From: Georgenia sp. TF02-10
Lineage (GTDB): Bacteria > Actinomycetota > Actinomycetes > Actinomycetales > Actinomycetaceae
DNA: 64,000 nt
Direction of reading: 5' to 3'
NCBI RefSeq assembly: GCF_022759505.1
Contig: NZ_CP094289.1
Coordinates: 1,736,001-1,800,000 of the forward strand
A program made the translations under genes and the position numbers. Within the stretch, counting starts at the first letter, position 1. The number at the start of each line of letters is the position of its first letter. Positions 24,115 to 32,442 of this stretch are shown here, piece by piece. The notes under the pieces were generated by a model. The model ran no database searches, had not been told where the DNA came from, and worked only from the letters and a program-made list of their open reading frames with translations.

Positions 24115-26271
24115 ATGCCCAGCATGCCGTCACCCGACACCCTCCCCGAGGGCGAGCTGGGCCAGGACAATCCCTTCCGGTCCCCCTCGTCCCTGCCGTA
24201 CGAGCTGCCCGACTTCGCCGCCGTCCGCACCGAGCACCTCCGCCCCGCGATCCTGGCCGGCATGGCCGCCCAGCGCGCGGAGTGGGAGGCGATCGCCACC
24301 GACCCCGACCTCCCGGAGGTGGCCAACACCCTCGTCCCGCTCGAGCGCTCCGGCGCCCTGCTCGACCGCGCCCTCGCCGTCCTCGGCACCCTCGTCGGCT
24401 CCGTCGGGGGCGCGGAGCTGGACGCCGTCGAGGCCGACGTCGCCCCGCGCCTCGCCGCCCACCAGGACGCCCTCCTGCTCGACCGGCGGATCTTCGCCCG
24501 GCTGGAGTCCCTGCACGCCGCGGCGCCGCTGCTCGACCTGGACGAGGAGACCGCCTGGCTGCTGCACACCTACCGCCGCCGCTTCCTCCGAGCGGGGGTC
24601 CGCCTGACCGACGCCGAGATGGACCGCCTGCGCGCGCTCAACCGCGAGATCGTCAGCCGCGAGACGGAGTTCTCCCAGCGCACCGTCCGCGGCCTCGAGC
24701 ACGGCGCGGTCCCGGTGGCCGACCCGGCCCAGCTCGCCGGCCTGGACGGGACGACCGTCGCCGGGCTGGCCGCCAACGCCGCCGAGCGGCCCGAGCAGGC
24801 TGCCGGCGCCGGCCACCTGATCACCCTCCTGCTGCCCACCCAGCAGCCGCTGCTCAGCCAGCTCACCGACCGCGACCTGCGCGAGCGCCTGCTGGCCGCC
24901 TCCCGCGGCCGGGGCACCGGGGAGCCGGCGGACCTGGACACCCGCGGCGCGGTCCTCGCCCTGGCCCGGCTGCGGGCCGAGCGGGCCCGGTTGCTCGGCT
25001 ACCCGCACCACGCCGCCTACGTCGCCGCGGACGGCACCGCCGCGACGACGGCGGCCGTGACCGAGATGCTCGCGCGGCTCACCGGCCCCGCCGTCGCCAA
25101 CGCCACCGCCGAGGCGGCCGAGCTCCAGCAGGCCATCGACGCCGATCCCCAGGTGCCCGGCCCGGCCCGGCTGCGGGCCGCCGACTGGGCGTACTACGCC
25201 GAGCGGGTCCGCCAGGACCGCTTCGCCGTCGACGACGCCGTCCTGCGCCCCTACCTCGAGCTGGACCGGGTGCTCACCGATGGCGTCTTCGCCACCGCCA
25301 CCGACCTGTACGGCCTGACCTTCACCCCCCGGCCCGACCTGCCCGGCTACGCCGACGGCGTGCGGGTCTGGGAGGTCGCCGAGGCCGACGGCACGGGCCT
25401 GGGCCTGTTCGTCGGGGACTACTACGCCCGCCGGGGCAAGCGCGGCGGGGCGTGGATGCACCAGCTGGTCGACCAGTCCCGCCTGCTCGGCCGGCGCCCC
25501 GTCGTCGTGAACAACCTCAACGTCACCCGCCCGCCCGCCGGCGCCCCGACCCTGCTGACCTGGGACGAGGTCCGCACCTGCTTCCACGAGTTCGGCCACG
25601 CCCTGCACGGCCTGCTCTCCGACGTGCGCTACCCCTCCCTCGCCGGCACCGCGGTGCCCCGCGACGTCGTGGAGTACCCCTCGCAGGTGAACGAGATGTG
25701 GCTGGCCAACCGCGGCGTCGTGACCCGGTTCGCCCGGCACCACGCCACCGGGGAGCCGCTGCCCGCCGAGCTGCTCGACCGGCTCCTCGCCCAGGGCACC
25801 TACGGGGAGGGCTTCGCGACGACGGAGCACCTCGGCGCGGTCCTGCTCGACCAGGCCTGGCACCAGCTGGCGCCCGAGGACGTCCCCGACGACCCGGCCG
25901 CGGTGCCGGCCTTCGAGGCCGCCGCGCTGGAGCGGGCCGGGGCGGCGCTCGAGCTCGTTCCGCCCCGGTACTCCTCGACGTACTTCCTGCACGCCTTCGG
26001 CGGGGAGTACGACGCCGGGTACTACGCCTACCTGTGGTCCGAGGTCCTCGACGCCGACACCGTGGAGTGGTTCACCACCGAGGCGGCGCAGGGGGACGAC
26101 GGCGGCCTGAACCGGGCGGCCGGCCGGCGGTTCCGGCAGGTCCTCCTGGGCCGGGGCCACTCCCGCGACCCGATGGTCTCCTTCCGCGAGCTGCGCGGCC
26201 GGGACCCCCGGATCGAGCCGCTGCTGCGCCGGCGCGGGCTGGCCCCCGCGGATGCCGGGCCGAGCCGCTGA
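24115..26271 (+). CDS. M3-family metallopeptidase (oligopeptidase / dipeptidyl carboxypeptidase)
   Basis: A 718-residue cytoplasmic zinc peptidase of the thimet oligopeptidase family. The zinc motif is HEFGH at residues 491-495, with the third Glu ligand about 28 residues later in EYPSQVNEMW. The N-terminal two thirds are helical and close over a deep channel, so only short peptides are cut. Substrate-closing residues are visible at the C-terminus (HAFGGEYDAGYYAYLWS). Its length matches bacterial Dcp. The ATG at 24115 is followed by another at 24124; either is possible. It lies 22 nt before the M20 hydrolase gene, and both may act in peptide breakdown. Confidence 0.93.
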   Translation: MPSMPSPDTLPEGELGQDNPFRSPSSLPYELPDFAAVRTEHLRPAILAGMAAQRAEWEAIATDPDLPEVANTLVPLERSGALLDRALAVLGTLVGSVGGAELDAVEADVAPRLAAHQDALLLDRRIFARLESLHAAAPLLDLDEETAWLLHTYRRRFLRAGVRLTDAEMDRLRALNREIVSRETEFSQRTVRGLEHGAVPVADPAQLAGLDGTTVAGLAANAAERPEQAAGAGHLITLLLPTQQPLLSQLTDRDLRERLLAASRGRGTGEPADLDTRGAVLALARLRAERARLLGYPHHAAYVAADGTAATTAAVTEMLARLTGPAVANATAEAAELQQAIDADPQVPGPARLRAADWAYYAERVRQDRFAVDDAVLRPYLELDRVLTDGVFATATDLYGLTFTPRPDLPGYADGVRVWEVAEADGTGLGLFVGDYYARRGKRGGAWMHQLVDQSRLLGRRPVVVNNLNVTRPPAGAPTLLTWDEVRTCFHEFGHALHGLLSDVRYPSLAGTAVPRDVVEYPSQVNEMWLANRGVVTRFARHHATGEPLPAELLDRLLAQGTYGEGFATTEHLGAVLLDQAWHQLAPEDVPDDPAAVPAFEAAALERAGAALELVPPRYSSTYFLHAFGGEYDAGYYAYLWSEVLDADTVEWFTTEAAQGDDGGLNRAAGRRFRQVLLGRGHSRDPMVSFRELRGRDPRIEPLLRRRGLAPADAGPSR

Positions 26272-26281
26272 CGGCGCTGGG

Positions 26282-26287
26282 TAGCCT
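26282..26287 (+). promoter_or_regulatory. -10 element of a leaderless promoter
   Basis: TAGCCT lies 6 nt before ATG 26294, and overlaps the gap just after the M3 peptidase gene. The M20 gene could therefore also be transcribed on its own. Confidence 0.5.
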
Positions 26288-26293
26288 GCCGCT

Positions 26294-27736
26294 ATGACCA
26301 GCGAGCCGCGCCACGCCCCCCGGCAGCAGCCCGACCCCGGGCAGCCCGTACCGCAGACCGGCGCCGGGCGGCCCGGTCCTGGCCAGCGTGGTCCTGGCCA
26401 GCCCGGCGCCGGGCGCCCCGCGGACGCGCCCGTGCGGCCGGAGGAGGAGGTGGTGCAGATCTGCCGCGACCTCATCCGCATCGACACCTCCAACTACGGC
26501 GACGGCTCCGGCCCGGGGGAGCGGGCGGCCGCCGAGCTGGTCCACGGCCTGCTCACCGACGTCGGCTGGGACCCCGAGCTGGTGGAGTCCGAGCCCGGCC
26601 GCGCCAGCGTGTTGCTCCGCATCCCCGGCACCGACCCGACCCGCCCGGCCCTCGTCCTGCACGGGCACACCGACGTGGTGCCCGCCCAGGCCGGGGACTG
26701 GACGGTGGATCCGTTCGCCGCCGAGGTCCGGGACGGGATGGTCTGGGGGCGCGGCGCCGTCGACATGAAGGACATGGACGCGATGATCCTGGCCGTGGTC
26801 CGGGACATGGCCCGCACCGGGTGGCGCCCGCCCCGGGACGTCGTCGTCGCGCTGCTGGCGGACGAGGAGAACGGCGGCCGGCTCGGGGCCCACTGGCTGG
26901 TGGACCACCGCCCGGAGGTGTTCGCCGGGGCGACCGAGGCGGTCAGCGAGGTCGGCGGGTACTCGGTGGAGGTCGACGGGCGGCGGGTGTACCTGCTGCA
27001 GACCGCGGAGAAAGGCCTCGCCTGGCTCCGGCTCGTCGCCGAGGGGACCGCCGGTCACGGGTCGCAGGTCAACGAGGACAACGCCGTCACCCGGCTAGCC
27101 GGGGCGGTGCACCGGATCGGCCAGCACCCCTGGCCGCTGCACCTGACCGGCACGGTGCGCGAGCTGCTCACCGGCGTCGCCGACCTCACCGGGCTGCCGT
27201 TCGACCCTGAGGACCTCGACGGCATCGACCGCCTGGTACGCGCGCTCGGGCCGGCGGCGAAGTTCGTCGGCGCCACCCTGCGCACCGGCGCCAACCCCAC
27301 CCAGCTGGCGGCCGGGTACAAGGCCAACGTCGTCCCGGGGACCGCCACGGCCGCCGTCGATGTCCGGCCGCTGCCCGGCCAGGAGGCGGAGGTGCTGGCG
27401 ACCATCGGTGAGCTGGCCGGGCCGGGCGTGCGGGTGGAGGACATCCACCGGGACACCGGTCTGGAGACGCCGTTCGCCGGCGACCTGGTCGACGCCATGG
27501 TCGCCGCGCTCGACGCCGAGGACCCGGGCGCCGTCGTCCTGCCGTACATGCTCTCCGGCGGGACGGACAACAAGGCGCTGTCCCGGCTGGGGATCACCGG
27601 CTACGGGTTCGCGCCGCTGCGGCTGCCGGCGGACCTGGACTTCGCCGGCATGTTCCACGGCGTGGACGAGCGGGTGCCGGTCGACGCGCTGCGCTTCGGC
27701 TGCCGGGTGCTGGAGCGGCTGCTGCGCACCTGCTGA
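26294..27736 (+). CDS. M20-family metallohydrolase (peptidase/deacylase)
   Basis: A 480-residue dinuclear zinc hydrolase. Metal-site motifs appear in order: LHGHTDVVPA near residue 121, WGRGAVDMKD near 152, and the catalytic DEENGG near 192. A dimerisation domain (VRPLPGQEAEV) and the final His region (GGTDNKALSRLGI) follow. The first 45 residues are a Pro/Gln/Gly-rich extension not found in the core fold. M20 enzymes cleave dipeptides or remove acyl groups from amino acids. The preceding M3 peptidase gene suggests peptide catabolism. Confidence 0.92.
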   Translation: MTSEPRHAPRQQPDPGQPVPQTGAGRPGPGQRGPGQPGAGRPADAPVRPEEEVVQICRDLIRIDTSNYGDGSGPGERAAAELVHGLLTDVGWDPELVESEPGRASVLLRIPGTDPTRPALVLHGHTDVVPAQAGDWTVDPFAAEVRDGMVWGRGAVDMKDMDAMILAVVRDMARTGWRPPRDVVVALLADEENGGRLGAHWLVDHRPEVFAGATEAVSEVGGYSVEVDGRRVYLLQTAEKGLAWLRLVAEGTAGHGSQVNEDNAVTRLAGAVHRIGQHPWPLHLTGTVRELLTGVADLTGLPFDPEDLDGIDRLVRALGPAAKFVGATLRTGANPTQLAAGYKANVVPGTATAAVDVRPLPGQEAEVLATIGELAGPGVRVEDIHRDTGLETPFAGDLVDAMVAALDAEDPGAVVLPYMLSGGTDNKALSRLGITGYGFAPLRLPADLDFAGMFHGVDERVPVDALRFGCRVLERLLRTC

Positions 27737-27760
27737 GGCGGTCGGGGACCGCCCCGGCCG

Positions 27761-27804
27761 GGGGGCGGGAGAGGGCGTCGTCGGGGGCGGGAGAGGGCGT
27801 CTCG
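27761..27804. repeat. Two-copy 22-bp G-rich repeat
   Basis: GGGGGCGGGAGAGGGCGTC occurs twice, at 27761 and 27783, directly downstream of the M20 gene and before a convergent gene. The G-runs could form quadruplexes on this strand. Confidence 0.6.
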
Positions 27805-27877
27805 GGGGCGGGGCCGCCGCCGTCGGGCGTCAGCGCACGGCGTCAGCCGCGGCCGCCCCGGCCGACGCGGGCCCGCG

Positions 27878-28117
27878 TCAGAGGGTGCTCTCCACCCGCA
27901 TGGCCTTGCGGCGGAGCCACACCTTGCGGTTGCCGCCGAGGTACACCCGGGTGCGGGCCAGCTCCCACCGGCCGTACTCGGCCTCGTCGGTGAGCAGGCG
28001 GCGGGCGTCCCCCCGGCTCACCGAGCGGGGGATGGTGAACGTCCGGTACTCGTAGTAGGTCTCCGCGCCGGCGCCGCGCCGACGCCGACCCATCACGCGC
28101 TGGTTGCTGCTGGCCAT
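27878..28117 (-). CDS. Small basic protein (DUF5703-like)
   Basis: A 79-residue basic protein. After a Gln/Arg/Gly-rich start it has ETYYEYRTFTIPRSVSRGDA and EYGRWELARTRVYLGGNRKVWLRRK, matching a small actinobacterial family (DUF5703) usually found beside M20 peptidase genes, as here. Function unknown; the basic C-terminus suggests nucleic-acid or membrane contact. ATG 28117 has GAGAGGGAG about 10 nt upstream; ATG 28126 would be too close to it. Confidence 0.75.
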   Translation of the reverse strand: MASSNQRVMGRRRRGAGAETYYEYRTFTIPRSVSRGDARRLLTDEAEYGRWELARTRVYLGGNRKVWLRRKAMRVESTL

Positions 28118-28207
28118 CGACCCCATGCTCCCTCTCGCTGCGAAGATAGCGAAATCTAGGGTATCTGCGCAGGTCAGAGCGGAGGTGTGACGCAGTCCAG
28201 GGGACGC

Positions 28208-28213
28208 TACCCT
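28208..28213 (+). promoter_or_regulatory. -10 element of a leaderless promoter
   Basis: TACCCT lies 7 nt before ATG 28221, with no Shine-Dalgarno sequence between. Confidence 0.5.
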
Positions 28214-28220
28214 CGGGGAC

Positions 28221-28532
28221 ATGGCTACCGACCCGCGGGCTGCGCTCGACCGTCTCATCGCTGCCTTCGAGGCACACTACGACGCCGTCGCCGCGGCGCA
28301 GGACAGCGACGCACCGGCGGTGCTGGCCGCGGCCAGCACGCTGATGGACGCCTTCGACACCTACGACGACGCCCTGTTCACCGGGTTCGGGGTCGACACC
28401 CCCTTCGACATCTACACCGAGGACGACGAGGACGAGGACGATGACGACCTCTTCGAGGACGACGAGGACGAGGACGGGGACGACGAGGACGGCGACGGCT
28501 ACGAGGACGACGAGGACGACGAGATCCGCTGA
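28221..28532 (+). CDS. Small protein with highly acidic tail
   Basis: A 103-residue protein. The first 63 residues predict two helices (DRLIAAFEAHYDAVAAAQD and AASTLMDAFDTYDDALF). The last 38 are almost all Asp and Glu, encoded by runs of GAC and GAG. Similar small acidic proteins occur next to DUF5703 genes in related genomes, sometimes labelled primosomal without evidence. The role is unknown; the acidic tail could mimic DNA or act as a chaperone. It is divergent from the basic protein gene at 27878, so the two opposite-charge products may interact, which is speculation. Confidence 0.7.
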   Translation: MATDPRAALDRLIAAFEAHYDAVAAAQDSDAPAVLAAASTLMDAFDTYDDALFTGFGVDTPFDIYTEDDEDEDDDDLFEDDEDEDGDDEDGDGYEDDEDDEIR

Positions 28533-28573
28533 GCGCGGAGGACGAGACTTCGGCGGCGCAGTCGACGAGACCA

Positions 28574-28596
28574 TGCACGGACGACGGGACCGTGCA
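28574..28596 (+). terminator. Hairpin downstream of the acidic-protein gene
   Basis: TGCACGG at 28574 and CCGTGCA at 28590 form a perfect 7-bp stem around a 9-nt loop. There is no U-run after it, so termination activity is a guess. Confidence 0.45.
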
Positions 28597-28692
28597 GGAA
28601 GTAACACAATGTCGCGGCAGCCGTGATGCGAATTGGCGTAATCCCGCCGCGGGAGCGGCCGGTCATGGCGAGTTTGTGTTACTTCTCGCACG
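28591..28692. repeat. 102-bp element bounded by a 19-bp inverted repeat
   Basis: CGTGCAGGAAGTAACACAA (28591-28609) and the inverse at 28674-28692 match at 17 of 19 positions, including a perfect 12-bp core GAAGTAACACAA. The 64-nt interior is unrelated and has no ORF. The arms are AT-richer than the surroundings. It lies between two convergent genes. Confidence 0.8.
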
Positions 28693-28788
28693 ACTGAGCG
28701 CTGACGAGCGACCCCACCGGGCGCGGACGACGAGACGGCCGCCGAGCCCTGCCGGACCGGCGCGGCCGCAGCAGGCTCGCCGACCCGG

Positions 28789-29766
28789 TCAGAACCGCTC
28801 GGGGTAGCCGACCGGCGGCGCGGTCACCTCGTCCAGCACCGCCCGGATCGGCGCGGGCAGCTCGAGGTCCTCGGCCGCGAGCGCCCCGCGCAGCTGGCCC
28901 GCCGTGCGCGCGCCGACGACGGCGCAGCCGATCCCCGGCGCGTCCCGGACCCAGGCCAGGGCCACCTCCAGGGCCGTGCGGCCCAGGCCCTCGGCCGCCG
29001 TCGTCACCGCCTCCACGACCCCCCGCGCGCGGTCGGTCAGGTACGGCTCGACGAAGCCGCGCAGGTGCGGCGACGCCGCCCGGGAGCTCGCCGGCACGGT
29101 CGCCCGGTACTTGCCGGTGAGCACCCCGCGGCCGAGCGGGGACCAGGCCAGCACCCCGGCGCCGAGGCCCCGGGCGGCGGGGAGCAGCTCGCGCTCGATG
29201 CCGCGCTGGAGCAGGGAGTACTCCACCTCCACCGCGGCGAGGCCGGGGCCGCCGGACGCGGCGAGCAGGGTGGCCGCCTGGGCCGTGGTCCAGGCCGGGT
29301 AGTTCGACAGCCCGACGTAGCGGGTCCGGCCGCTGCGCACCGCGAGGTCCAGCGCGCTGAGCGTCTCGGTCAGCCGGGTGGCCGGGTCGGGGGACTGCAC
29401 GAGCCACAGGTCCACGTGGTCCGTGCCGAGCCGGGCGAGGGAGGCGTCGAGGGTGTCCAGCAGCGACCCGCGGGAGGCGTCGACCACGGCGCCGCCGTCG
29501 CGGGTGCGGCGGTTGCGCACCCCGGCCTTGGTGACGAGCACGACGTCGGCCCGGTCCGCCGCCCCCGCCAGCAGCTGCCCGATGACCGCCTCGGCGGCGC
29601 CGTCGCCGTAGGAGGCCGCGGTGTCCAGGACCGTGCCGCCGGCGTCGAGGAAGACCTCGAGCTGCTCGGCCGCCTCGTGGTCGTCGGTGTCGCGGCCCCA
29701 GGTCAGCGTGCCCAGGCCGAGCCGCGAGACCGACACCCCGGTGGCCCCGAGCCTGCGCTGTTCCAT
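28789..29766 (-). CDS. Aldo/keto reductase
   Basis: A 325-residue (alpha/beta)8 oxidoreductase. The catalytic tetrad is visible: Asp in LDTAASYGDG near residue 52, Tyr57, Lys in LVTKAGVR near 83, and His in DHVDLWLVQ near 125. NADPH-binding residues follow in VGARTAGQLRGAL near 285. It reduces aldehydes or ketones; substrate unknown. ATG 29766 (MEQRRLGATG) is the standard start for this family. The gene is convergent with the acidic-protein gene and divergent from uppP. Confidence 0.92.
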   Translation of the reverse strand: MEQRRLGATGVSVSRLGLGTLTWGRDTDDHEAAEQLEVFLDAGGTVLDTAASYGDGAAEAVIGQLLAGAADRADVVLVTKAGVRNRRTRDGGAVVDASRGSLLDTLDASLARLGTDHVDLWLVQSPDPATRLTETLSALDLAVRSGRTRYVGLSNYPAWTTAQAATLLAASGGPGLAAVEVEYSLLQRGIERELLPAARGLGAGVLAWSPLGRGVLTGKYRATVPASSRAASPHLRGFVEPYLTDRARGVVEAVTTAAEGLGRTALEVALAWVRDAPGIGCAVVGARTAGQLRGALAAEDLELPAPIRAVLDEVTAPPVGYPERF

Positions 29767-29815
29767 GACCACACACCGTAGTGGCCGGTGCGACCGGGGC
29801 CCGGGGCGCGGCCGA

Positions 29816-29912
29816 GGCGGGCGGCCGGCGGCGGGTGGCCGGGGGGGTGGGCGACGGCGGGCGGCCGGCGGCGGGTGGCCGGGGGGGTGGGCGACGGCGG
29901 GCGGCCGGCGGA
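29816..29912. repeat. 40-bp G-rich tandem repeat (2.4 units)
   Basis: Units begin at 29816 and 29856, with a partial third to 29912. Each holds a run of seven G bases in GGCCGGGGGGGTGGGCGAC. It lies between the divergent aldo/keto reductase and uppP genes, close to both promoters. Confidence 0.9.
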
Positions 29913-29982
29913 CGTAGGCCGGACAGCCGTCCGTGAGCCAGGCCATGCGCGCCGCCGGCCGTCCACCGCCCACCGGCGCCAG

Positions 29983-29988
29983 TAGGGT
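29983..29988 (+). promoter_or_regulatory. -10 element of a leaderless promoter (uppP)
   Basis: TAGGGT lies 8 nt before GTG 29997, with no Shine-Dalgarno sequence. Confidence 0.5.
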
Positions 29989-29996
29989 GGCCGCTC

Positions 29997-30860
29997 GTGA
30001 CGTGGTGGGAAGCAGTGATCCTCGGGCTCGTGCAGGGCCTGACCGAGTTCCTCCCGATCTCCTCCAGCGCGCACCTGCGCATCGTGGGCGAGCTCCTGCC
30101 CGGCGGGGGCGACCCGGGGGCCGCGTTCACCGCGATCACCCAGATCGGCACCGAGACGGCGGTGGTGATCTACTTCCGCCGCGACATCGCCCGGATCATC
30201 AGGGCGTGGTTCGGGGCCCTCCCGGTCGGCCCGTGGCGCGGCACCGTGCCGCGCACCGACCCCGACGCCCGGATGGGCTGGTTCGTGATCGTCGGGTCGG
30301 TGCCCATCGTCGTCCTCGGCCTGCTCCTGGAGGACGCGATCGACCACGCCTTCCGCAACCTCTTCCTGATCGCCGCCACCCTGGCGGTCTTCGCGGTCCT
30401 GCTCGGCTGGGCGGACGCCACCTCCCGCCGGACCAAGACGCTGGACACGATGACCTGGCGCGACGCCGTCGTCTTCGGCCTGGCGCAGGCGCTCGCGCTG
30501 GTCCCTGGGGTCTCCCGGTCCGGCGGCACCATCACCGCCGGCCTGCTGCTGGGCTACACCCGGGAGGCCGCGGCGCGGTACGCCTTCCTGCTGGCGATCC
30601 CCGCGGTGCTCGGCTCTGGCCTCTACAAGCTGGTGGGCGACGTGCTCCTCGGCGACCCGGCCGCCGGCGCCGCCGACGTCCCGGGCAGCGCGATCCTGCT
30701 CGCCACGCTCGTCGCCTTCGCCGTCGGCTACGTGGTGATCGTCTGGTTCCTCAGGTTTGTCTCCACCCGCAGCTACGCCGTGTTCGTCATCTACCGCCTG
30801 GTCCTCGCCGCCGTCGTCGTGGGGCTGGTCCTGGCCGGGGTCCTGCAGGCGGTGCCGTAG
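29997..30860 (+). CDS. uppP: Undecaprenyl-diphosphate phosphatase
   Basis: A 287-residue integral membrane phosphatase that regenerates undecaprenyl phosphate, the lipid carrier for cell-wall building. Both family signatures are present: [16 protein letters not shown] at residues 11-26, with the active-site Glu and Ser, and [15 protein letters not shown] near residue 168, with the catalytic Arg. About seven to eight spans are visible. GTG 29997 gives the standard short N-terminus [10 protein letters not shown]. It lies about 170 nt upstream of mshC on the same strand, but each has its own promoter-like box. Confidence 0.95.
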   Translation: MTWWEAVILGLVQGLTEFLPISSSAHLRIVGELLPGGGDPGAAFTAITQIGTETAVVIYFRRDIARIIRAWFGALPVGPWRGTVPRTDPDARMGWFVIVGSVPIVVLGLLLEDAIDHAFRNLFLIAATLAVFAVLLGWADATSRRTKTLDTMTWRDAVVFGLAQALALVPGVSRSGGTITAGLLLGYTREAAARYAFLLAIPAVLGSGLYKLVGDVLLGDPAAGAADVPGSAILLATLVAFAVGYVVIVWFLRFVSTRSYAVFVIYRLVLAAVVVGLVLAGVLQAVP

Positions 30861-31017
30861 CCGCGGTCCGGTGCCGCCGGCGCCGAGCCGGGCCTCCGGT
30901 GCGGGCGGTGTGCCCGGACCATCCAGGTGTCGGCGGGCGGTGCGGTGTGTCGTCCCGGTCCGCGGGACCCGGCCTGAGCCGGACGGTCAGCCACCGTAAG
31001 TCCCGTCAGCGGCGGGT

Positions 31018-31023
31018 TAGAGT
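31018..31023 (+). promoter_or_regulatory. -10 element of a leaderless promoter (mshC)
   Basis: TAGAGT lies 5 nt before GTG 31029; TTAGAG one base earlier is equally close. Confidence 0.45.
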
Positions 31024-31028
31024 GCAGC

Positions 31029-32336
31029 GTGCGCAGCTGGACCAGCCCCGACGTCCCCGCGCTGCCCGGCCAGGGGCCGCGGCTGCGCCTGTTCGACACC
31101 GCCTCGGGGACCACCCTCCCGTCGCGGACGGAGGAGCCGGCCACGCTCTACGTCTGCGGGATCACGCCCTACGACGCCACCCACCTCGGGCACGCCAGCA
31201 CCTACGTCGGCTTCGACCTGCTCGTCCGGGCGTGGCGGGACGCGGGCCGGACGGTCACCTACGTCCAGAACGTCACCGACGTCGACGACCCGTTGCTGGA
31301 GCGGGCGCGGGAGACCGGCGTGGACTGGCGCGCGCTGGCCGACGAGCAGGTCGAGCTCTACCGCTCGGACATGACCGGCCTGCGGGTGCTCGCCCCGGAC
31401 CACCTCGTCGGGGCCGTGGAGGCGATGGACCTCGTCGCGGCCGCCGTCGAGGAGATGGTCGACCAGGGGGTCGCCTACCCGGTGCCGGTGCCCGCCGAGG
31501 AGCTTGCCGCGCTGCCCGACGACGGCGCCGCGGCCGCCGCCGACGCGCCCGGGGACCCGGCCGCCGACACCTACGCCGACCTGTCCCAGGACCCCTTCTT
31601 CGGCACCGCGGCCCACCTCGACGCCGCCGAGATGGTGGCGGTGTTCGCCGACAACGGCGGCGACCCCGACCGGCCCGGGAAGCGGTCCGCGCTGGACCCC
31701 CTGCTCTGGCGCCGCGCCCGCCGGGACGAGCCGCACTGGCCCGGCCGGTCCCTCGGCCCGGGCCGGGCGGGCTGGCACATCGAGTGCGCCGCGATCGCCC
31801 GGCACTACCTCGGCCCGGTGGTGGAGGTGCAGGGCGGCGGACGGGACCTGGTCTTCCCCCACCACGAGATGAGCGAGTCGCACCTGCGGGCCCTGACCCG
31901 GTTCGACGCCCCGGTGCTCGTGCACGCCCACGGCGGCATGGTCGCCTGCGGCGGGCAGAAGATGAGCAAGTCCCTCGGCAACCTCGTCCTCGTCTCCGAC
32001 CTGGTGCGCCAGGGGGTGGACCCGATGGCCATCCGCCTGGCCCTGCTCGACCACCACTACCGGAGCGACTGGCAGTACTCCGCCGAGCGCCTGCGGTGGC
32101 AGCGGGACCGGCTGCGGCGCTGGCGCCAGGCGGTCCGCGCCCCGCGCGGGCCCGCGGCCGAGACGCTGCTCGCCGAGGTCCGGGCCGCGCTCGCCGACGA
32201 CCTGGACTCCCCGGCGGCGCTGCGCGCGGTGGACGGCTGGGTCGAGCGGGCCCTGGCCGACGGCGACGGCGGGGAGGAGGTCGGCCCCCGGCTGGCCCGC
32301 CGCACCCTGGACGCGCTGCTCGGGATCGCGCTGTAG
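31029..32336 (+). CDS. mshC: Cysteine--1D-myo-inosityl 2-amino-2-deoxy-alpha-D-glucopyranoside ligase
   Basis: A 435-residue ATP-dependent ligase that joins cysteine to glucosaminyl-inositol in mycothiol synthesis. It is a cysteinyl-tRNA synthetase relative without the tRNA-binding C-terminus. Zinc and ATP sites are visible: VCGITPYDATHLGHAST near residue 41 (HIGH-type) and QKMSKSLGN near 310. The length and absence of an anticodon-binding domain separate it from CysS. GTG 31029 follows a -10 box. Its final codons (from 32330) are duplicated downstream. Confidence 0.95.
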   Translation: MRSWTSPDVPALPGQGPRLRLFDTASGTTLPSRTEEPATLYVCGITPYDATHLGHASTYVGFDLLVRAWRDAGRTVTYVQNVTDVDDPLLERARETGVDWRALADEQVELYRSDMTGLRVLAPDHLVGAVEAMDLVAAAVEEMVDQGVAYPVPVPAEELAALPDDGAAAAADAPGDPAADTYADLSQDPFFGTAAHLDAAEMVAVFADNGGDPDRPGKRSALDPLLWRRARRDEPHWPGRSLGPGRAGWHIECAAIARHYLGPVVEVQGGGRDLVFPHHEMSESHLRALTRFDAPVLVHAHGGMVACGGQKMSKSLGNLVLVSDLVRQGVDPMAIRLALLDHHYRSDWQYSAERLRWQRDRLRRWRQAVRAPRGPAAETLLAEVRAALADDLDSPAALRAVDGWVERALADGDGGEEVGPRLARRTLDALLGIAL

Positions 32337-32381
32337 CGAGAGCCGGGGCGAGGACGCTGTAGCGAGAGCCGGGGCGAGCAC
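32330..32381. repeat. 26-bp duplication of the mshC 3' end
   Basis: GCTGTAGCGAGAGCCGGGGC begins both at 32330 and 32356. The first copy includes the mshC stop codon TAG. A 12-bp unit CCCGCCGTGCAC then repeats twice before the convergent PAC2 gene. Confidence 0.85.
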
Positions 32382-32442
32382 CCCGCCGTGCACCCCGCCG
32401 TGCGGCCGCCGCCTTGTGCCAGACCCCCCCGGCCCGCGGCCG

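Noticed and set aside
24130-26493. A 787-codon frame antisense to the M3 peptidase gene
   Set aside because: The opposite strand holds a complete HEXXH peptidase; the antisense product has no recognisable fold.
28591-28692. tRNA or a transposon end
   Set aside because: The interior does not fold as a tRNA, and there is no transposase or clear target duplication. I kept it as an unexplained inverted repeat.
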